From DASRJW01 sp964567755 (GTDB taxonomy: Bacteria > Krumholzibacteriota > Krumholzibacteriia > G020349025), in contig CAZMNW010000048.1 of NCBI GenBank assembly GCA_964567755.1, forward strand, positions 1-64,000: DNA of 64,000 bases, given 5' to 3'. A program made the translations under genes and the position numbers. Under the pieces are notes generated by a model. It was given only the letters and a program-made list of their open reading frames with translations. It searched no databases and was not told where the DNA came from. Shown here one piece after another: positions 18,041 through 27,813 of this stretch. Within the stretch, counting starts at the first letter, position 1, and the number at the start of each line of letters is the position of its first letter.

Positions 18041-20692
18041 CTACCGGTCGCGGAACTCCTCGAACCAGTTCTGCACCACGGCGATCGCCGGCGGCGTGTC
18101 GCTCGGGGTGAGGATCGACTGCAGCACGAGGATGCGTTGCCCATCCGGGGAGATGTCGAATCCGTCCGGCCATCGCCCCGACCAGTTGGTCGTCGGCCGT
18201 TTGCAAAGTCGGTGCGGAGTTCCGATCGTGAGCGAGCCGTTGCCGAGCACGACGTCCACGGCCCAAATCTCGTCGGTCGTGGTGAAGAAGATCTCGCGCC
18301 CGTCCGACCTCCAGCGCGGGAAGTTGCCGCCGTTGGTCGAGATTTGCCACAGCGTCGACGGCTCCGGAAACGTAGTCGCATACACTTCGTCGCGACCGGA
18401 CGAGCCGGAAACATACAGCAGAAATTTTCCATCCGGGGAGAACGACGGGAACCAGTCCACGCTCGGCGTCCGGATCAGATCGCGCGCCTCGGTGGAATCT
18501 CCATCGAACGGCCGCACGAGAATGTCGAAGTTCCATTCGCCGGGACGCTGCATCGCGTAGACCAGCGTCTTCCCATCAGGCGAAACGGCCGGCATGATGC
18601 CGGTACCCAGCGCGCGCGGCGGTCTTCCCTGCTGCGTGGACAGCAGATACATGTTCTCTGGAGCGAACGAGTAGTCGAGGATGTCGACACCGTTCGGATG
18701 CCAGCGTGGGATCTCCTCCGGATAGTCCGTGAACGTGAGCCGCTGGCGAGTGCCCGTTTCGATCTCATAGAGAAACAGCTCGCGTGAATCGCCGAAGCGG
18801 TTCGACATCGCGACGCGGCGCCCGTCGGGAGAGATCGCGGGGAAGGGGCGCGTCGTGATGTCGGGGGGCTCGATCTGGCCGACTACCTCCCCCGTCCGAT
18901 CGATCCACACCAGCTGCGCCAGTGGCTCCGTCACACCGTCGACATAGCACAGTGTGCCATCCTGCGACACACTCGGCAGCCTGCCGCCGGGCGCCACGAG
19001 GAACGGTTCGGCCACGCATTCTTGGCGCCCCAGGTCATAGGCGACCGCCCAGATGCCGCGCGTCGCGCCGCGTCGCTCGAAGACGAAGTGTCCCGACGGC
19101 GAATACGTCGGCGAAAGGATGGTGTCATCGATGTGCAGGATCGTCTTGCGCTTCCCATCCGCCGTCACCAGGACGAGATCACCGATCCCCGTGCTCGAAT
19201 GCAACACGGCAACATAGCCGTGATTCCCGGGGAGCAGGCAGACCTCGTGGAAGTCCGATTCGTTCGGACCCGGCTTCACCCAGTGAATCACCTCACCGCC
19301 ACGGGCGGGAACGAGTTGCAGGCCCGACGTGTTGGGGCCGATGACAATGCGGTCCTGTTCGTCCCATACGGCGCCCCCGGTGCCCTCGAGCGCCATCCCG
19401 AGCGGCAGTGTGGCGATGAGCGACGGCTCGCCACCGTCGCGTTTGACGCGCATCAGTGCAGCCTCGCGCCCGAAGCCGATCGACACGCCGTCGGGCGACC
19501 AGAACGGGGACCGGCCTCCCGTCGTTCCGGGAATGGGGCGCGCATGCAGTTGCGTCAGGTCGCGTAGCCAGATGGCGTCGTGACTCACGAAGGCCACGTA
19601 GCGTCCATCCGGCGAAATGCACGGCGTGAAATAGCGGCGAAACGTCGGGTCGTCCTGCGACATCACCATGCTCGCGCGCCGAACCGGCAACGGCGCGCGT
19701 TCGGTACGCGGTCGCTGGATGACGGCGACCGCAGCCACTGCGAGCATCACTGCCGCAGCGACCCAACCGCCATAGGTTCGCAATGCACTGCCGCGGGCGG
19801 GGTCACTCCTAGTCGATACAGGATCGCGCACGACGCCCGACTTCACGTCTTCGAGCAGAATGCGCGCTTCGCCGATGTCGCGCAGGCGCCGGCGTGGCTC
19901 TTTTTCGAGACAGCGGGCGATGAGGTGCTTCACCGCGCCCAGCGTCTGCGGCGGCAAAGTGTCCAGGTCCGGCGTTTCGCGCAGGATCGCGGCGAGCGTG
20001 TCGGTCACGGTGTCACCAGCGAACAGCGGACGCCCCGTAAGCATTTCGTGCAGGACGATGCCGAATGCGAAGATGTCGGTGCGTTTGTCCACGCGCTTGC
20101 CGCGGGCTTGCTCGGGGCTCATGTAGGCCGCCGTGCCGAGAATGACGCCCGCCACGGTTGGCGAGGACATGAAAGCCGTCGGCGACTGCGTCAGCGCTGC
20201 GGGGTTGCTGCCCTCCGCAGGGTCGAACGCCTTCGCCAAACCGAAATCCAGCACCTTGACGCGACCGTCCTCGGTCACACGAATGTTGGCAGGTTTGAGA
20301 TCGCGGTGGATAATCCCCTGCTCGTGCGCGACTTCCAGCGCGGAAGCAATCTGGAGTGCGATCTCGAGGACATCATCGAAGGGAATGGGGCCGCGCGCGA
20401 TGCGGGCAGACAAATCCTCGCCCTCGACCAACTCCATGATGAGAAATCGCTGTCCATCCGCTTCCTCGAGCCCGTAGACGGCGCCGACATTGGGATGATT
20501 GAGCGTGGCGAGGAGCCGTGCCTCACGCTCGAAGCGCGCCAGGCGCTCGCCGTCGCCTGAGAAAACGTCGGGCACGACCTTGATGGCGACATCGCGGTTG
20601 AGATTGGTGTCGCGCGCGCGATAGACCAGCCCCATGCCGCCGGCGCCTAGCTCCGCGGTGACGTGGAAGTTCTTGATGGTGCGGCCGATCAT
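18041..20692 (-). CDS. Ser/Thr protein kinase with TolB-like propeller
   Basis: 883 residues. The N-terminal Hanks-type kinase (about 1-275) has the P-loop LGAGGMGLVYRARD, Lys38 (VAIKVV), HRDLKPANI with Asp131 and DFG (149-151), followed by APE-like YMSPEQARGKRVDKRTDIFA. Around residue 310 there is one membrane helix (VAAAVMLAVAAVAVI). The rest, about 550 residues, is a WD40/TolB-type propeller: ISPDGRYVAFVSHD, SPDGKTLVYAMQ, WHPNGVDILDYSFA, FSPDGKFLLYVSGSSG, ending ISPDGQRILVLQS. The kinase is cytoplasmic and the propeller extracytoplasmic; it probably senses an envelope ligand. It is downstream of the large secreted protein gene on the same strand with 55 bases between. Confidence 0.92.
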   Translation of the reverse strand: MIGRTIKNFHVTAELGAGGMGLVYRARDTNLNRDVAIKVVPDVFSGDGERLARFEREARLLATLNHPNVGAVYGLEEADGQRFLIMELVEGEDLSARIARGPIPFDDVLEIALQIASALEVAHEQGIIHRDLKPANIRVTEDGRVKVLDFGLAKAFDPAEGSNPAALTQSPTAFMSSPTVAGVILGTAAYMSPEQARGKRVDKRTDIFAFGIVLHEMLTGRPLFAGDTVTDTLAAILRETPDLDTLPPQTLGAVKHLIARCLEKEPRRRLRDIGEARILLEDVKSGVVRDPVSTRSDPARGSALRTYGGWVAAAVMLAVAAVAVIQRPRTERAPLPVRRASMVMSQDDPTFRRYFTPCISPDGRYVAFVSHDAIWLRDLTQLHARPIPGTTGGRSPFWSPDGVSIGFGREAALMRVKRDGGEPSLIATLPLGMALEGTGGAVWDEQDRIVIGPNTSGLQLVPARGGEVIHWVKPGPNESDFHEVCLLPGNHGYVAVLHSSTGIGDLVLVTADGKRKTILHIDDTILSPTYSPSGHFVFERRGATRGIWAVAYDLGRQECVAEPFLVAPGGRLPSVSQDGTLCYVDGVTEPLAQLVWIDRTGEVVGQIEPPDITTRPFPAISPDGRRVAMSNRFGDSRELFLYEIETGTRQRLTFTDYPEEIPRWHPNGVDILDYSFAPENMYLLSTQQGRPPRALGTGIMPAVSPDGKTLVYAMQRPGEWNFDILVRPFDGDSTEARDLIRTPSVDWFPSFSPDGKFLLYVSGSSGRDEVYATTFPEPSTLWQISTNGGNFPRWRSDGREIFFTTTDEIWAVDVVLGNGSLTIGTPHRLCKRPTTNWSGRWPDGFDISPDGQRILVLQSILTPSDTPPAIAVVQNWFEEFRDR

Positions 20693-20747
20693 CCGGGAAG
20701 TGTAAGGGTGCGCGCGGAGGTACGTCCAGCGCCGTGCGGATGCGGTG

Positions 20748-23633
20748 CTAACGCAGCAGCACGAGCTTACGCGACAGCTGCACTCCCCCGCTCAGCAGTC
20801 TTGCCCAGTAGAGTCCTGAAGCAGCCGCGCGTCCCGCTTCGTCTTTCCCCTCCCAGAGGACCGAGCCGGTTCCAGCGGGTCGGTCTTCGTCGACGAGAGT
20901 CGCGATCTTGCGTCCATCGGCGGCGAAGATGTTGATCCACACGTGCTGTGCTGCCGGCAGCACGAAGGGAATCGCTACACGGGGGTTGAATGGGTTCGGG
21001 TGCGGTGAGAGGAGCTGCAGCTTCGGAGGCGCTTCGGCCAGCGAGATGGTCTCGTGCGCCAGCTGCATCCAGGACGAACCAGCCACACGAGCGAACAGGG
21101 AGTACGTCACATCCGCACCCGAGCCGAGATAAGGGGATGCGTCGGTGGCGGCGAAAGCGCCGGGGCCGGAGGCGGCGAACGGGACCGTCCATTCCATGTC
21201 TCCCGCACGCGCGCGCAAAAGGAACTCGGCGGGATCGCTGGAATCGTTCATCTCCCAGCGGATGTGGACGGCGTCGCCGGAGAAGACGATCGTCATGTCG
21301 TGCAGGAGAACCGGTGTCGTCCCGAGACCCATCTCGCGCAAGAGCACGTGACGCGCGAGCTCCAGGTGCGAATCTGCGTCGAGCAGGTGGAGCTCGAAAC
21401 CGCAGAAAGCCGTGGAGGAATGCGCGTCATCGAGAGATGTCTTCGTCACCACCAGCATGGGTTGGCGGTCGGCAGTCTGGGGGTAAGTGACGCCCTCCGC
21501 CTCGGGCAGACCGCTGACATAGGTGTAAAGGACGCGAGTCCTGTCTTCCGAAGGTTCGAGCGGCGGAAACTGTGCCGCGAGCGCCTGGGGCATGTTGTAG
21601 ATTTCGGTATTCGTGCGGCCACCCGTCCCTGCTTGACTCCACATCGAAGACACCTGCAACGCGGGAACGTCCGGCACCGCCGCAAGCAAGCCATAGCAAA
21701 AGTGCTGAGGCCTGCTTCGGCTGGACTCAAGCGACGAACCCACGTCGAACATCTCGATGCCCATCTTGTAGAGCAGGCTCGATGTCCCGATTGAATCGAT
21801 GTCTGGATGTGGCTCGATGGGATCGTCCCACTGGGTCACGTTCACCGGGCCACCTTCGGCACCCCGTGCGCGCTCGTCGGGCCAGAGCCATTGCGCAGGC
21901 TTGAAACCGCTGACCCACAATCGCCCGCCACCGGCGACGTAGGCCTTCAGCGTGTTGAAGTTCCTGGCCGTGTTCTGATTGCGCTCCGGGATGGGATCGT
22001 AGAATCGCGCCGACCGTCGCAGCCCCGAGCTGTGATCACGACCGCTGCGTGTGTTCCATACCACGACTTTGTGGTCGAAAATCTGGTCGAGGCTCGGTGG
22101 CCGCAGGAACTCGTCCATCTGGATGTCGTACACATCCAGAAGCGGATCGAAGTCGAGCCCGCCGGATGCCGCCACCTGGCTCAGGACCGACAGCCAGCGG
22201 ACGTCCTCGATGCTGTCTGTGAACGCGTCGGTTTGAGGATCCGAGTCGTCGACCCACAGGAGATCCCGGCTCATGGTCATGGGGTGCGTGATCAGCTCGA
22301 AGGTGGCTGCAATCGTGATTTCTGCATCGTCGCGAGCCTGGAGGAAAAATCGATGTGTTCCGGCCGAGAGAACCTGCGTCGGTGCAGCGGTGTTGTCGAG
22401 CGACCAGACGGACCATTCCTCATCGTTGTCGGGATTGCGGATGTTCCAGCCGTAACGATATGCGGCAATCGTGCCCCCGTAGTGCGACGCATCCGCGCTC
22501 CAATGAAAGCGCACGGGTTGTCCCGCGGCGACGTCGACCTTGAGGGTATTGGAGCCGCCGGCGAACGTCGCAATGCCTAGATTGTCCTCGCGAACGGTGA
22601 GCAGCGGGCCGACGGTTTTCCTCACACGCACGCGGGCGCAGTTGTTCTTGCCGACGGTCTGGTAGTCGAACACGGGCGTAATGGCGCCGGCCTCGTCCAT
22701 GGCCTGCACGGCAAACAAGTAATACACGAATCCATCGCCGACGCGCGACAGCCCCGAGATCACCGCGCGTTTGCCGGAGCCGTCTTCCGCGTCCCACGCA
22801 ACCCACGGGCTCCACGCGTGACGCGAGGGCAGGACGTACAAAGATTCCGGGAAGCTGACGTACCTGTCGCCAGTCCCCACAAGACTCACGGCGGTGCTGA
22901 TGATGACGTAGCGTGACGCCACGGGCTCGATGTTGGTCACCTCGTCGACCGGATCGTCGCCTTCCCAGTTGAAGACGATGACGGGCGCTCCGGCGAACTC
23001 GAACGGCCCCGCCATGATGGGAGGCTGGAGCGCCACGGTAGGCGCGATGTTCTTGGAGTTGAAGGACCGGTAGTCGGGCGTCGGGTCGGCGAGCCCCTCG
23101 TCGTCGACCGCGCGCACGAAGAACGAGTGCCAGCGCTCGAAGGGATGCAGCAAGACGTCAGCCGGTGATTCGCCTGGACCCGGGCGCGGGTCCCGACGCA
23201 ACGTATCCGCGGATGTAACGAAGAGCGAGTCCGTGAGTGTCGTCGAGGTCCAGCGCGGGTCGTCGGGCGCAGGCACCGTGATGATCACCGGATCCATGCC
23301 GCCCGGACCGATCGAGTCGTTGGATCGCGGATGATCCACCATGATGAAATCGAAATGATCGACGGTGCCGTCCGGATCCGTGCCCGACCAATAGAACGAC
23401 ACACGGTAGTTAGTGGCACTCGAATCGGGGGGGCCGGACGAGAGGATCGTCTCTGGGGGCAGGTTCACGGCGATCTTCTCGATCGGTACCGCTAGCGTCG
23501 CCGAAGCCACGAGCAAGCTCGCCCCGGCGAGAAGCGCGATCGATGGTCGCCAGGGGGCGACGGGGTTTTCAATCGGCGAGAAGCAGTGCGTGTCGATGTC
23601 GTCGAGGCGGAGCGAGCGTTCGGCGTGTCGCAT
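20748..23633 (-). CDS. large secreted protein with FlgD-like C-terminal domain
   Basis: 961 residues from ATG 23633, which follows GGAGG at seven bases; the frame is open to 23714, but that start lacks a Shine-Dalgarno. A hydrophobic segment (SIALLAGASLLVASATLAVP) about 40 residues in is the export signal. The body has Ig- or fibronectin-like pieces (YRVSFYWSGTDPDGTVDHFD, PVRFHWSADASHYGGTIAAY, HRFFLQARDDAEITIA) and a central domain about an object that can be dated or compared (LLWVDDSDPQTDAFTDSIED). The final 80 residues (LLSPHPNPFNPRVAIPFVLP, VWINIFAADGRKIATLVDED, GLYWARLLSGGVQLSRKLVL) are a FlgD/type IX-like sorting domain. Surface-located protein of unknown substrate. Confidence 0.85.
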   Translation of the reverse strand: MRHAERSLRLDDIDTHCFSPIENPVAPWRPSIALLAGASLLVASATLAVPIEKIAVNLPPETILSSGPPDSSATNYRVSFYWSGTDPDGTVDHFDFIMVDHPRSNDSIGPGGMDPVIITVPAPDDPRWTSTTLTDSLFVTSADTLRRDPRPGPGESPADVLLHPFERWHSFFVRAVDDEGLADPTPDYRSFNSKNIAPTVALQPPIMAGPFEFAGAPVIVFNWEGDDPVDEVTNIEPVASRYVIISTAVSLVGTGDRYVSFPESLYVLPSRHAWSPWVAWDAEDGSGKRAVISGLSRVGDGFVYYLFAVQAMDEAGAITPVFDYQTVGKNNCARVRVRKTVGPLLTVREDNLGIATFAGGSNTLKVDVAAGQPVRFHWSADASHYGGTIAAYRYGWNIRNPDNDEEWSVWSLDNTAAPTQVLSAGTHRFFLQARDDAEITIAATFELITHPMTMSRDLLWVDDSDPQTDAFTDSIEDVRWLSVLSQVAASGGLDFDPLLDVYDIQMDEFLRPPSLDQIFDHKVVVWNTRSGRDHSSGLRRSARFYDPIPERNQNTARNFNTLKAYVAGGGRLWVSGFKPAQWLWPDERARGAEGGPVNVTQWDDPIEPHPDIDSIGTSSLLYKMGIEMFDVGSSLESSRSRPQHFCYGLLAAVPDVPALQVSSMWSQAGTGGRTNTEIYNMPQALAAQFPPLEPSEDRTRVLYTYVSGLPEAEGVTYPQTADRQPMLVVTKTSLDDAHSSTAFCGFELHLLDADSHLELARHVLLREMGLGTTPVLLHDMTIVFSGDAVHIRWEMNDSSDPAEFLLRARAGDMEWTVPFAASGPGAFAATDASPYLGSGADVTYSLFARVAGSSWMQLAHETISLAEAPPKLQLLSPHPNPFNPRVAIPFVLPAAQHVWINIFAADGRKIATLVDEDRPAGTGSVLWEGKDEAGRAAASGLYWARLLSGGVQLSRKLVLLR

Positions 23634-23818
23634 CGCGAGACCTCCAGCATTCGTGCTGGACGAGGTTTGCACGGGACCGAACGGTGGGGGGCGTGGGGTC
23701 GAGATGTGCCGCATTGTCCAGCTACAGGAAACCTATCGTCCCCGCGGGCCAGGCGCAAGTCGGGCGAGTCATTGCCGGGATCGCGTATTCTGGCCGCATC
23801 GGCGTCCCGGAGGTGGGC

Positions 23819-24304
23819 ATGGAACGTCGGATCGAAGCGTTGCAGAAGATGTTGCTGTTGGACACACGGCTGTTCGAGAACTGTCTCGACGGAGTCGACG
23901 ACGAGCTCGCCAGCAAGAGACTGACATCGAATACCAATCACATGGGATTTGTGGTGTGTCATGTCGTCGATTCGCGCTACTTTCTGGCGCGACTGCTCGG
24001 CAGTGACGCCGAATGTCCATTCAAGGCACAGCTCGATGACGTACGCTGCGTCGAAGACATGCGCAAGGTGCCGACACTCGCCGATCTGCGCCACGCCTGA
24101 GCCGCGGTGAGCGCCATCTTGTCGGGACGTTTCGTCGAGATCTCCGAGGGCGAGCTACGTGAGCCGTGCGCGCAGCAGTTTCCCATCGAAGATCGGACGC
24201 TCCTGGGCGGGGTCGCCTTTCTCCTGCAGCACGAAGCATTTCATCTCGGCCAGCTGGCGTTCCTGCGCAAGGCGCTGGGTCTGAACCCGATGCGGTACAC
24301 CTGA
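23819..24304 (+). pseudogene. DinB-family protein interrupted by an in-frame TGA
   Basis: ATG 23819 follows GGAGG at five bases. The first 93 codons give MERRIEALQKMLLLDTRLFE NC and HMGFVVCHVVDSRYFLARLL with the first metal-site His, then stop at TGA 24098-24100 after LADLRHA. Immediately after, in the same frame, the sequence continues AAVSAILSGRFVEI and LLQHEAFHLGQLAFLRKALG, the second metal site (HEAFHLGQ) typical of DinB/YfiT proteins, and ends at 24304. The expected residue at the stop is Trp (HAW pattern), one base away (TGG to TGA). So one nonsense change, or a sequencing error, splits the gene. Two-piece expression from ATG/GTG 24107 is unlikely to work. Confidence 0.75.
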
Positions 24305-24518
24305 TCCCTGCTGACGAGTCAGTCCCAATCCGAGCACGGCGCGCCTCGCGCCGCCGCGGCCAGGCGGTTGGGTGCGTACAACCAACGCTCGGCTCACGGG
24401 CTGCTGCCCGGGAGGGCCCACCGGGGAAACGCCCGTTCCTCGATCTGGACACCTCGATCCGGGGAGCGTAGGCTTTTCCAAGTTTCGACATTCGATCCCC
24501 CGTGCCGCTGGAGGCTCC

Positions 24519-26624
24519 ATGCGCCGGCCGCTCGTTCACGCGTTGATGTTCTCCGTCACCCTCGTCGGCACAACAGTCACATCCTTCGCCGACGAAACAA
24601 CGGTCTCGTCCCAGGACAGTTCCAAGGATCCCGCACGCTCGGAGCACAGGCTCGGCGTCGAGCGCTACCTCGACATGGAAGAGGTCCGCGATCCGCAGCT
24701 GTCCCCGGACGGCAGCCAGATTCTCTACACCAGGCGCTGGGTGGATCGGGTCGAGGACGAATGGGCTTCCTCGCTGTGGATCATGAAGGCGGACGGGAGC
24801 AGGAATCGCTTCCTCGTCGATGGCTCCGATGCGCGCTGGTCGCCGGATGGGACGCGCATCGCGTTCCTGTTCAAGGGCGAACCGGAGGGCAGTCAAGTCT
24901 TCGTGCGTTGGATGGATGCCGAAGGCGCCACCTCGCAGATCACGCGGCTGCACGAGCGGCCCTCGAATCTGCGCTGGTCGCCGGATGGTGCGAGCATCGC
25001 CTTCACCATGCAGGTGCCCGACGAGGACACGTGGAAAATCGACATGCCGAAGCCGCCCAAGGGTGCCAAATGGACGGAAGCGCCGCGCGTCATTGAGAGC
25101 ATGCACTACAGGCAGGACCGACGCGGCTACTACGCCGATGCCTTCACGCACGTTTTCGTCGTCCCCGCAGACGGCGGCACGCCACGGCAGATCACCAAGG
25201 GCAGGTGGAATGTCGGGGCGCGCCCTGAGGGCTTGGCCTTCGCGGTCGGGCTCGATTGGACCCCGGACGGCCGGCATTTGGTCTTCGACGGCTTGCGCGA
25301 CGAAAACATCGACGGGCGTTACCGCGAAACACACCTCTATGCCGTGGATCTCCAAAGCGGCGACATCCGACAGATCACGACGCGCCGCGGACCATGGGGG
25401 AACCCGCGCGTGTCGCCGGATGGGAAACGAGTCGCGTTCACGGGTTTCGAGTGGACGGGCCAGACGTACAAGACCGAGGAGCTCTACGTGATCGGCTTCG
25501 ATGGCCGCGACATGCGCTCGCTGACGCCGACTCTCGATCGAGATGCGGAAGAAGTGCAATGGACTTCCGGTGGCCTGTGTTTCACCGCCGGAGATCGCGG
25601 CTCGCGCAACGTCTACGAAGTATCGCTGCAAGGGCGCGTGCGTCAGCGCACCCAGGGCGCACACATCCTGCAGCTCGCTTCGGTGGCGAGAAATGGCGTC
25701 GCGGCTGGAGTGCGCTCTGCGCCGCACGCCTCGCCCGACGTCGTGACGTTCTCGTTGGCTCGTCCCGGGCGCATCGCGCAATTGACGCACGTGAACGATG
25801 ACGTGCTCCAAGGCATCGATCTGGGTGAGGTCGAGGAGGTGTGGTATGGATCGAGCGGCGGAACCAAGGTCCAGGGGTGGATCGTCAAGCCGCCTGACTT
25901 TGCGCCCACGCGCCAGTACCCGCTCGTTCTTCACATTCATGGCGGCCCGCATGCAATGTACGGCGTCGGATTCAACTATTCGTTCCAGAACCTCGCCGCC
26001 AACGACTATGTGGTGCTCTACACCAACCCGCGTGGCAGCACGGGCTACGGCACCGAATTCGGCAACGCCATCGACAACGATTACCCGAGCGTCGATTACG
26101 ATGACCTCATGGCCGGCGTGGACGAGATGCTGCGTCGTGGCTACGTCGATGCTGACCGGATGTACGTAACCGGGGTGAGCGGCGGCGGTGTCTTGAGCAG
26201 CTGGATCATCGGCCATACCGACCGCTTCGCCGCCGCCGCCGTGCGCGCACCCGTCATCAACTGGATGAGTTTCGCCGGGACCACCGACATCGCGAGCTGG
26301 GGCTACGAGCGTTTCGAGCCGCCGTTCTGGGACAATCCGCTGCCGTGGCTCGATCATTCGCCGCTGATGCTCGTGAACCGAGTGAAAACGCCCGTGCTGC
26401 TCATGACCGGGGAGCTGGATCTGCGCACACCGATCGGCCAGTCGGAAGAGTACTTCGCCGCGTTGAAGACGCTCGGCGTGCCGGTGGTGATGCTGCGTTT
26501 CAACGAGGAATATCATGGGACCGGATCGAAGCCGGCGAATTTCATGCGCACGCAGCTCTACTTGATGAGCTGGTTCGCGAAGCACACGCGTGCCGGCGAG
26601 GGCATCCAGCCTGCCTCTCGCTGA
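24519..26624 (+). CDS. secreted S9-family prolyl oligopeptidase
   Basis: 701 residues. The start at 24519 follows GGAGG at five bases and gives a signal peptide (MRRPLVHALMFSVTLVGTTV, cleavage near SFA). A seven-bladed TolB-like propeller (about 45-430; LSPDGSQILYTRRW, WSPDGTRIAFLFKGE, VSPDGKRVAFTGFEW) is followed by an alpha/beta-hydrolase domain with HIHGGPHAMYGVGFNYSFQN and the catalytic triad Ser554 (GVSGGG), Asp634 (GELDLRTP) and His666 (EEYHGTG). It should cut peptides in the periplasm or outside the cell; it is close to the DPP4/acylaminoacyl-peptidase branch. A longer upstream frame has no homology. It is a single gene, followed by 27-base tandem repeats. Confidence 0.92.
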   Translation: MRRPLVHALMFSVTLVGTTVTSFADETTVSSQDSSKDPARSEHRLGVERYLDMEEVRDPQLSPDGSQILYTRRWVDRVEDEWASSLWIMKADGSRNRFLVDGSDARWSPDGTRIAFLFKGEPEGSQVFVRWMDAEGATSQITRLHERPSNLRWSPDGASIAFTMQVPDEDTWKIDMPKPPKGAKWTEAPRVIESMHYRQDRRGYYADAFTHVFVVPADGGTPRQITKGRWNVGARPEGLAFAVGLDWTPDGRHLVFDGLRDENIDGRYRETHLYAVDLQSGDIRQITTRRGPWGNPRVSPDGKRVAFTGFEWTGQTYKTEELYVIGFDGRDMRSLTPTLDRDAEEVQWTSGGLCFTAGDRGSRNVYEVSLQGRVRQRTQGAHILQLASVARNGVAAGVRSAPHASPDVVTFSLARPGRIAQLTHVNDDVLQGIDLGEVEEVWYGSSGGTKVQGWIVKPPDFAPTRQYPLVLHIHGGPHAMYGVGFNYSFQNLAANDYVVLYTNPRGSTGYGTEFGNAIDNDYPSVDYDDLMAGVDEMLRRGYVDADRMYVTGVSGGGVLSSWIIGHTDRFAAAAVRAPVINWMSFAGTTDIASWGYERFEPPFWDNPLPWLDHSPLMLVNRVKTPVLLMTGELDLRTPIGQSEEYFAALKTLGVPVVMLRFNEEYHGTGSKPANFMRTQLYLMSWFAKHTRAGEGIQPASR

Positions 26625-26625
26625 C

Positions 26626-26706
26626 CGCAACGGCCCGAGCTACGTGGTGGGCCGGAACGGTCCGAGCCGCGGAGTGGGGCGGAACAGTCCGACCCTCGTG
26701 GCGGGC
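26626..26706. repeat. three tandem copies of a 27-base repeat
   Basis: Copies at 26626-26652, 26653-26679 and 26680-26706, each starting CGSAACRGYCCGA (S=C/G) and ending in a GTGGNG-type run. They begin just after the stop of the S9 peptidase. They are imperfect, so not very recent. They are too few and too close to be a CRISPR array. Confidence 0.75.
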
Positions 26707-26883
26707 CGACGTGGATGATGGTGTGGCTGGTGGCGTGGCTGCAGATGGGTATGGGCGGCGATTGCGCCCAAGCGGGCATGTGATGCTCGCCCCATCAGGG
26801 GGGGACCGGCTCGCAAGAGTCGGTCGTCTACAGCGCGCCACCAGCCCTCCGCCGCTTTTCGTTTCTCCTCCTGGGACACTGGA

Positions 26884-27813
26884 ATGAGGATCGCGGTGGT
26901 CGGCGCGGGCGCCGTCGGTGCGTATTTCGGCGGCCGCCTGGCGCAGGCCGGTGAAGATGTCGTGTTCGTGACGCGACCGCATGCGGTCGAGCGCCTCCGC
27001 ACACACGGACTGCGTATCGAGAGTCTCGACGGAGACTTCGAGCTGCACGCCCAGGTCACGGCGAATCCCGCCGAGCTGGGGAACGTCGACGCCGTCCTGA
27101 TCGCCGTCAAGTCATGGCAAGTTCGCGAGGTAGCCCACGCGATCCGGCCGCTGATCGGTCCCGAAACCATTGTGGTTCCGCTCCAGAACGGCGTCGAGGC
27201 ACCCGATCATCTGATCGAAACGCTCGGAAACCGCGCGGTTCTCGGCGGTGTGTGCAGAATCATCAGTGCGGTGATCGAACCGGGTCACATCCGGCACTCG
27301 GGGATCAAGCCGTCGGTCACCTTTGGCGAGCTCTCGGGCGGCGCGTGTGTGCGGGGGGCTCCGCTTCGCGATGCATTCCGCCGCGCGCAGATCTCGGCTG
27401 AGATCTCACCCGATGTGACGAGCGCCATGTGGCAGAAGTTTCTCTTTCTGGCGGCTTGGAGCGGTGTCGGATCCGTCTCGCGAATGGACATCGGCACCAT
27501 CCGATCGACACCGGAGACGCGAGAGCTCCTGGTGGCTGCGATGCAGGAGATCGCCGCAATCGCACGCGCACGAAACGTGAGTCTGCCAGATGACGCTGTC
27601 GCGGCGGCGATGGACTTCATCGATCGTTCGCCTCCGCATGGAACAACGTCCATGCAACGTGACATGGCAGCGGGACGGGCATCCGAGCTCGAGCAACAAA
27701 CCGGGGCGGTCGTCCGATTCGGCCGTCTCGAGGGAGTGCCGGTTCCCGTGCACCGGTTTCTCCATGCCTGCCTGTTGCCCACCGAGACTCTGGCGCGGAG
27801 GTGCGTGGCATGA
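26884..27813 (+). CDS. panE: 2-dehydropantoate 2-reductase-like (ApbA/PanE) protein
   Basis: 309 residues, normal length. An N-terminal Rossmann fold MRIAVVGAGAVGAYFGGRLA with GxGxxG binds NADPH; VLIAVKSWQV holds the conserved Lys, PLQNGVE the next motif, and the C-terminal helical domain contains MWQKFLFLAAWSGVGSVSRM with the second Lys and TTSMQRDMAAGRASELEQQT with the Ser/Asp/Glu site. In pantothenate synthesis PanE reduces ketopantoate; many paralogues act on other 2-keto acids. It overlaps the racemase-like gene by four bases (ATGA), which suggests a shared pathway, possibly amino-acid or keto-acid metabolism rather than coenzyme A. The gene symbol is therefore family-level. Confidence 0.85.
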   Translation: MRIAVVGAGAVGAYFGGRLAQAGEDVVFVTRPHAVERLRTHGLRIESLDGDFELHAQVTANPAELGNVDAVLIAVKSWQVREVAHAIRPLIGPETIVVPLQNGVEAPDHLIETLGNRAVLGGVCRIISAVIEPGHIRHSGIKPSVTFGELSGGACVRGAPLRDAFRRAQISAEISPDVTSAMWQKFLFLAAWSGVGSVSRMDIGTIRSTPETRELLVAAMQEIAAIARARNVSLPDDAVAAAMDFIDRSPPHGTTSMQRDMAAGRASELEQQTGAVVRFGRLEGVPVPVHRFLHACLLPTETLARRCVA

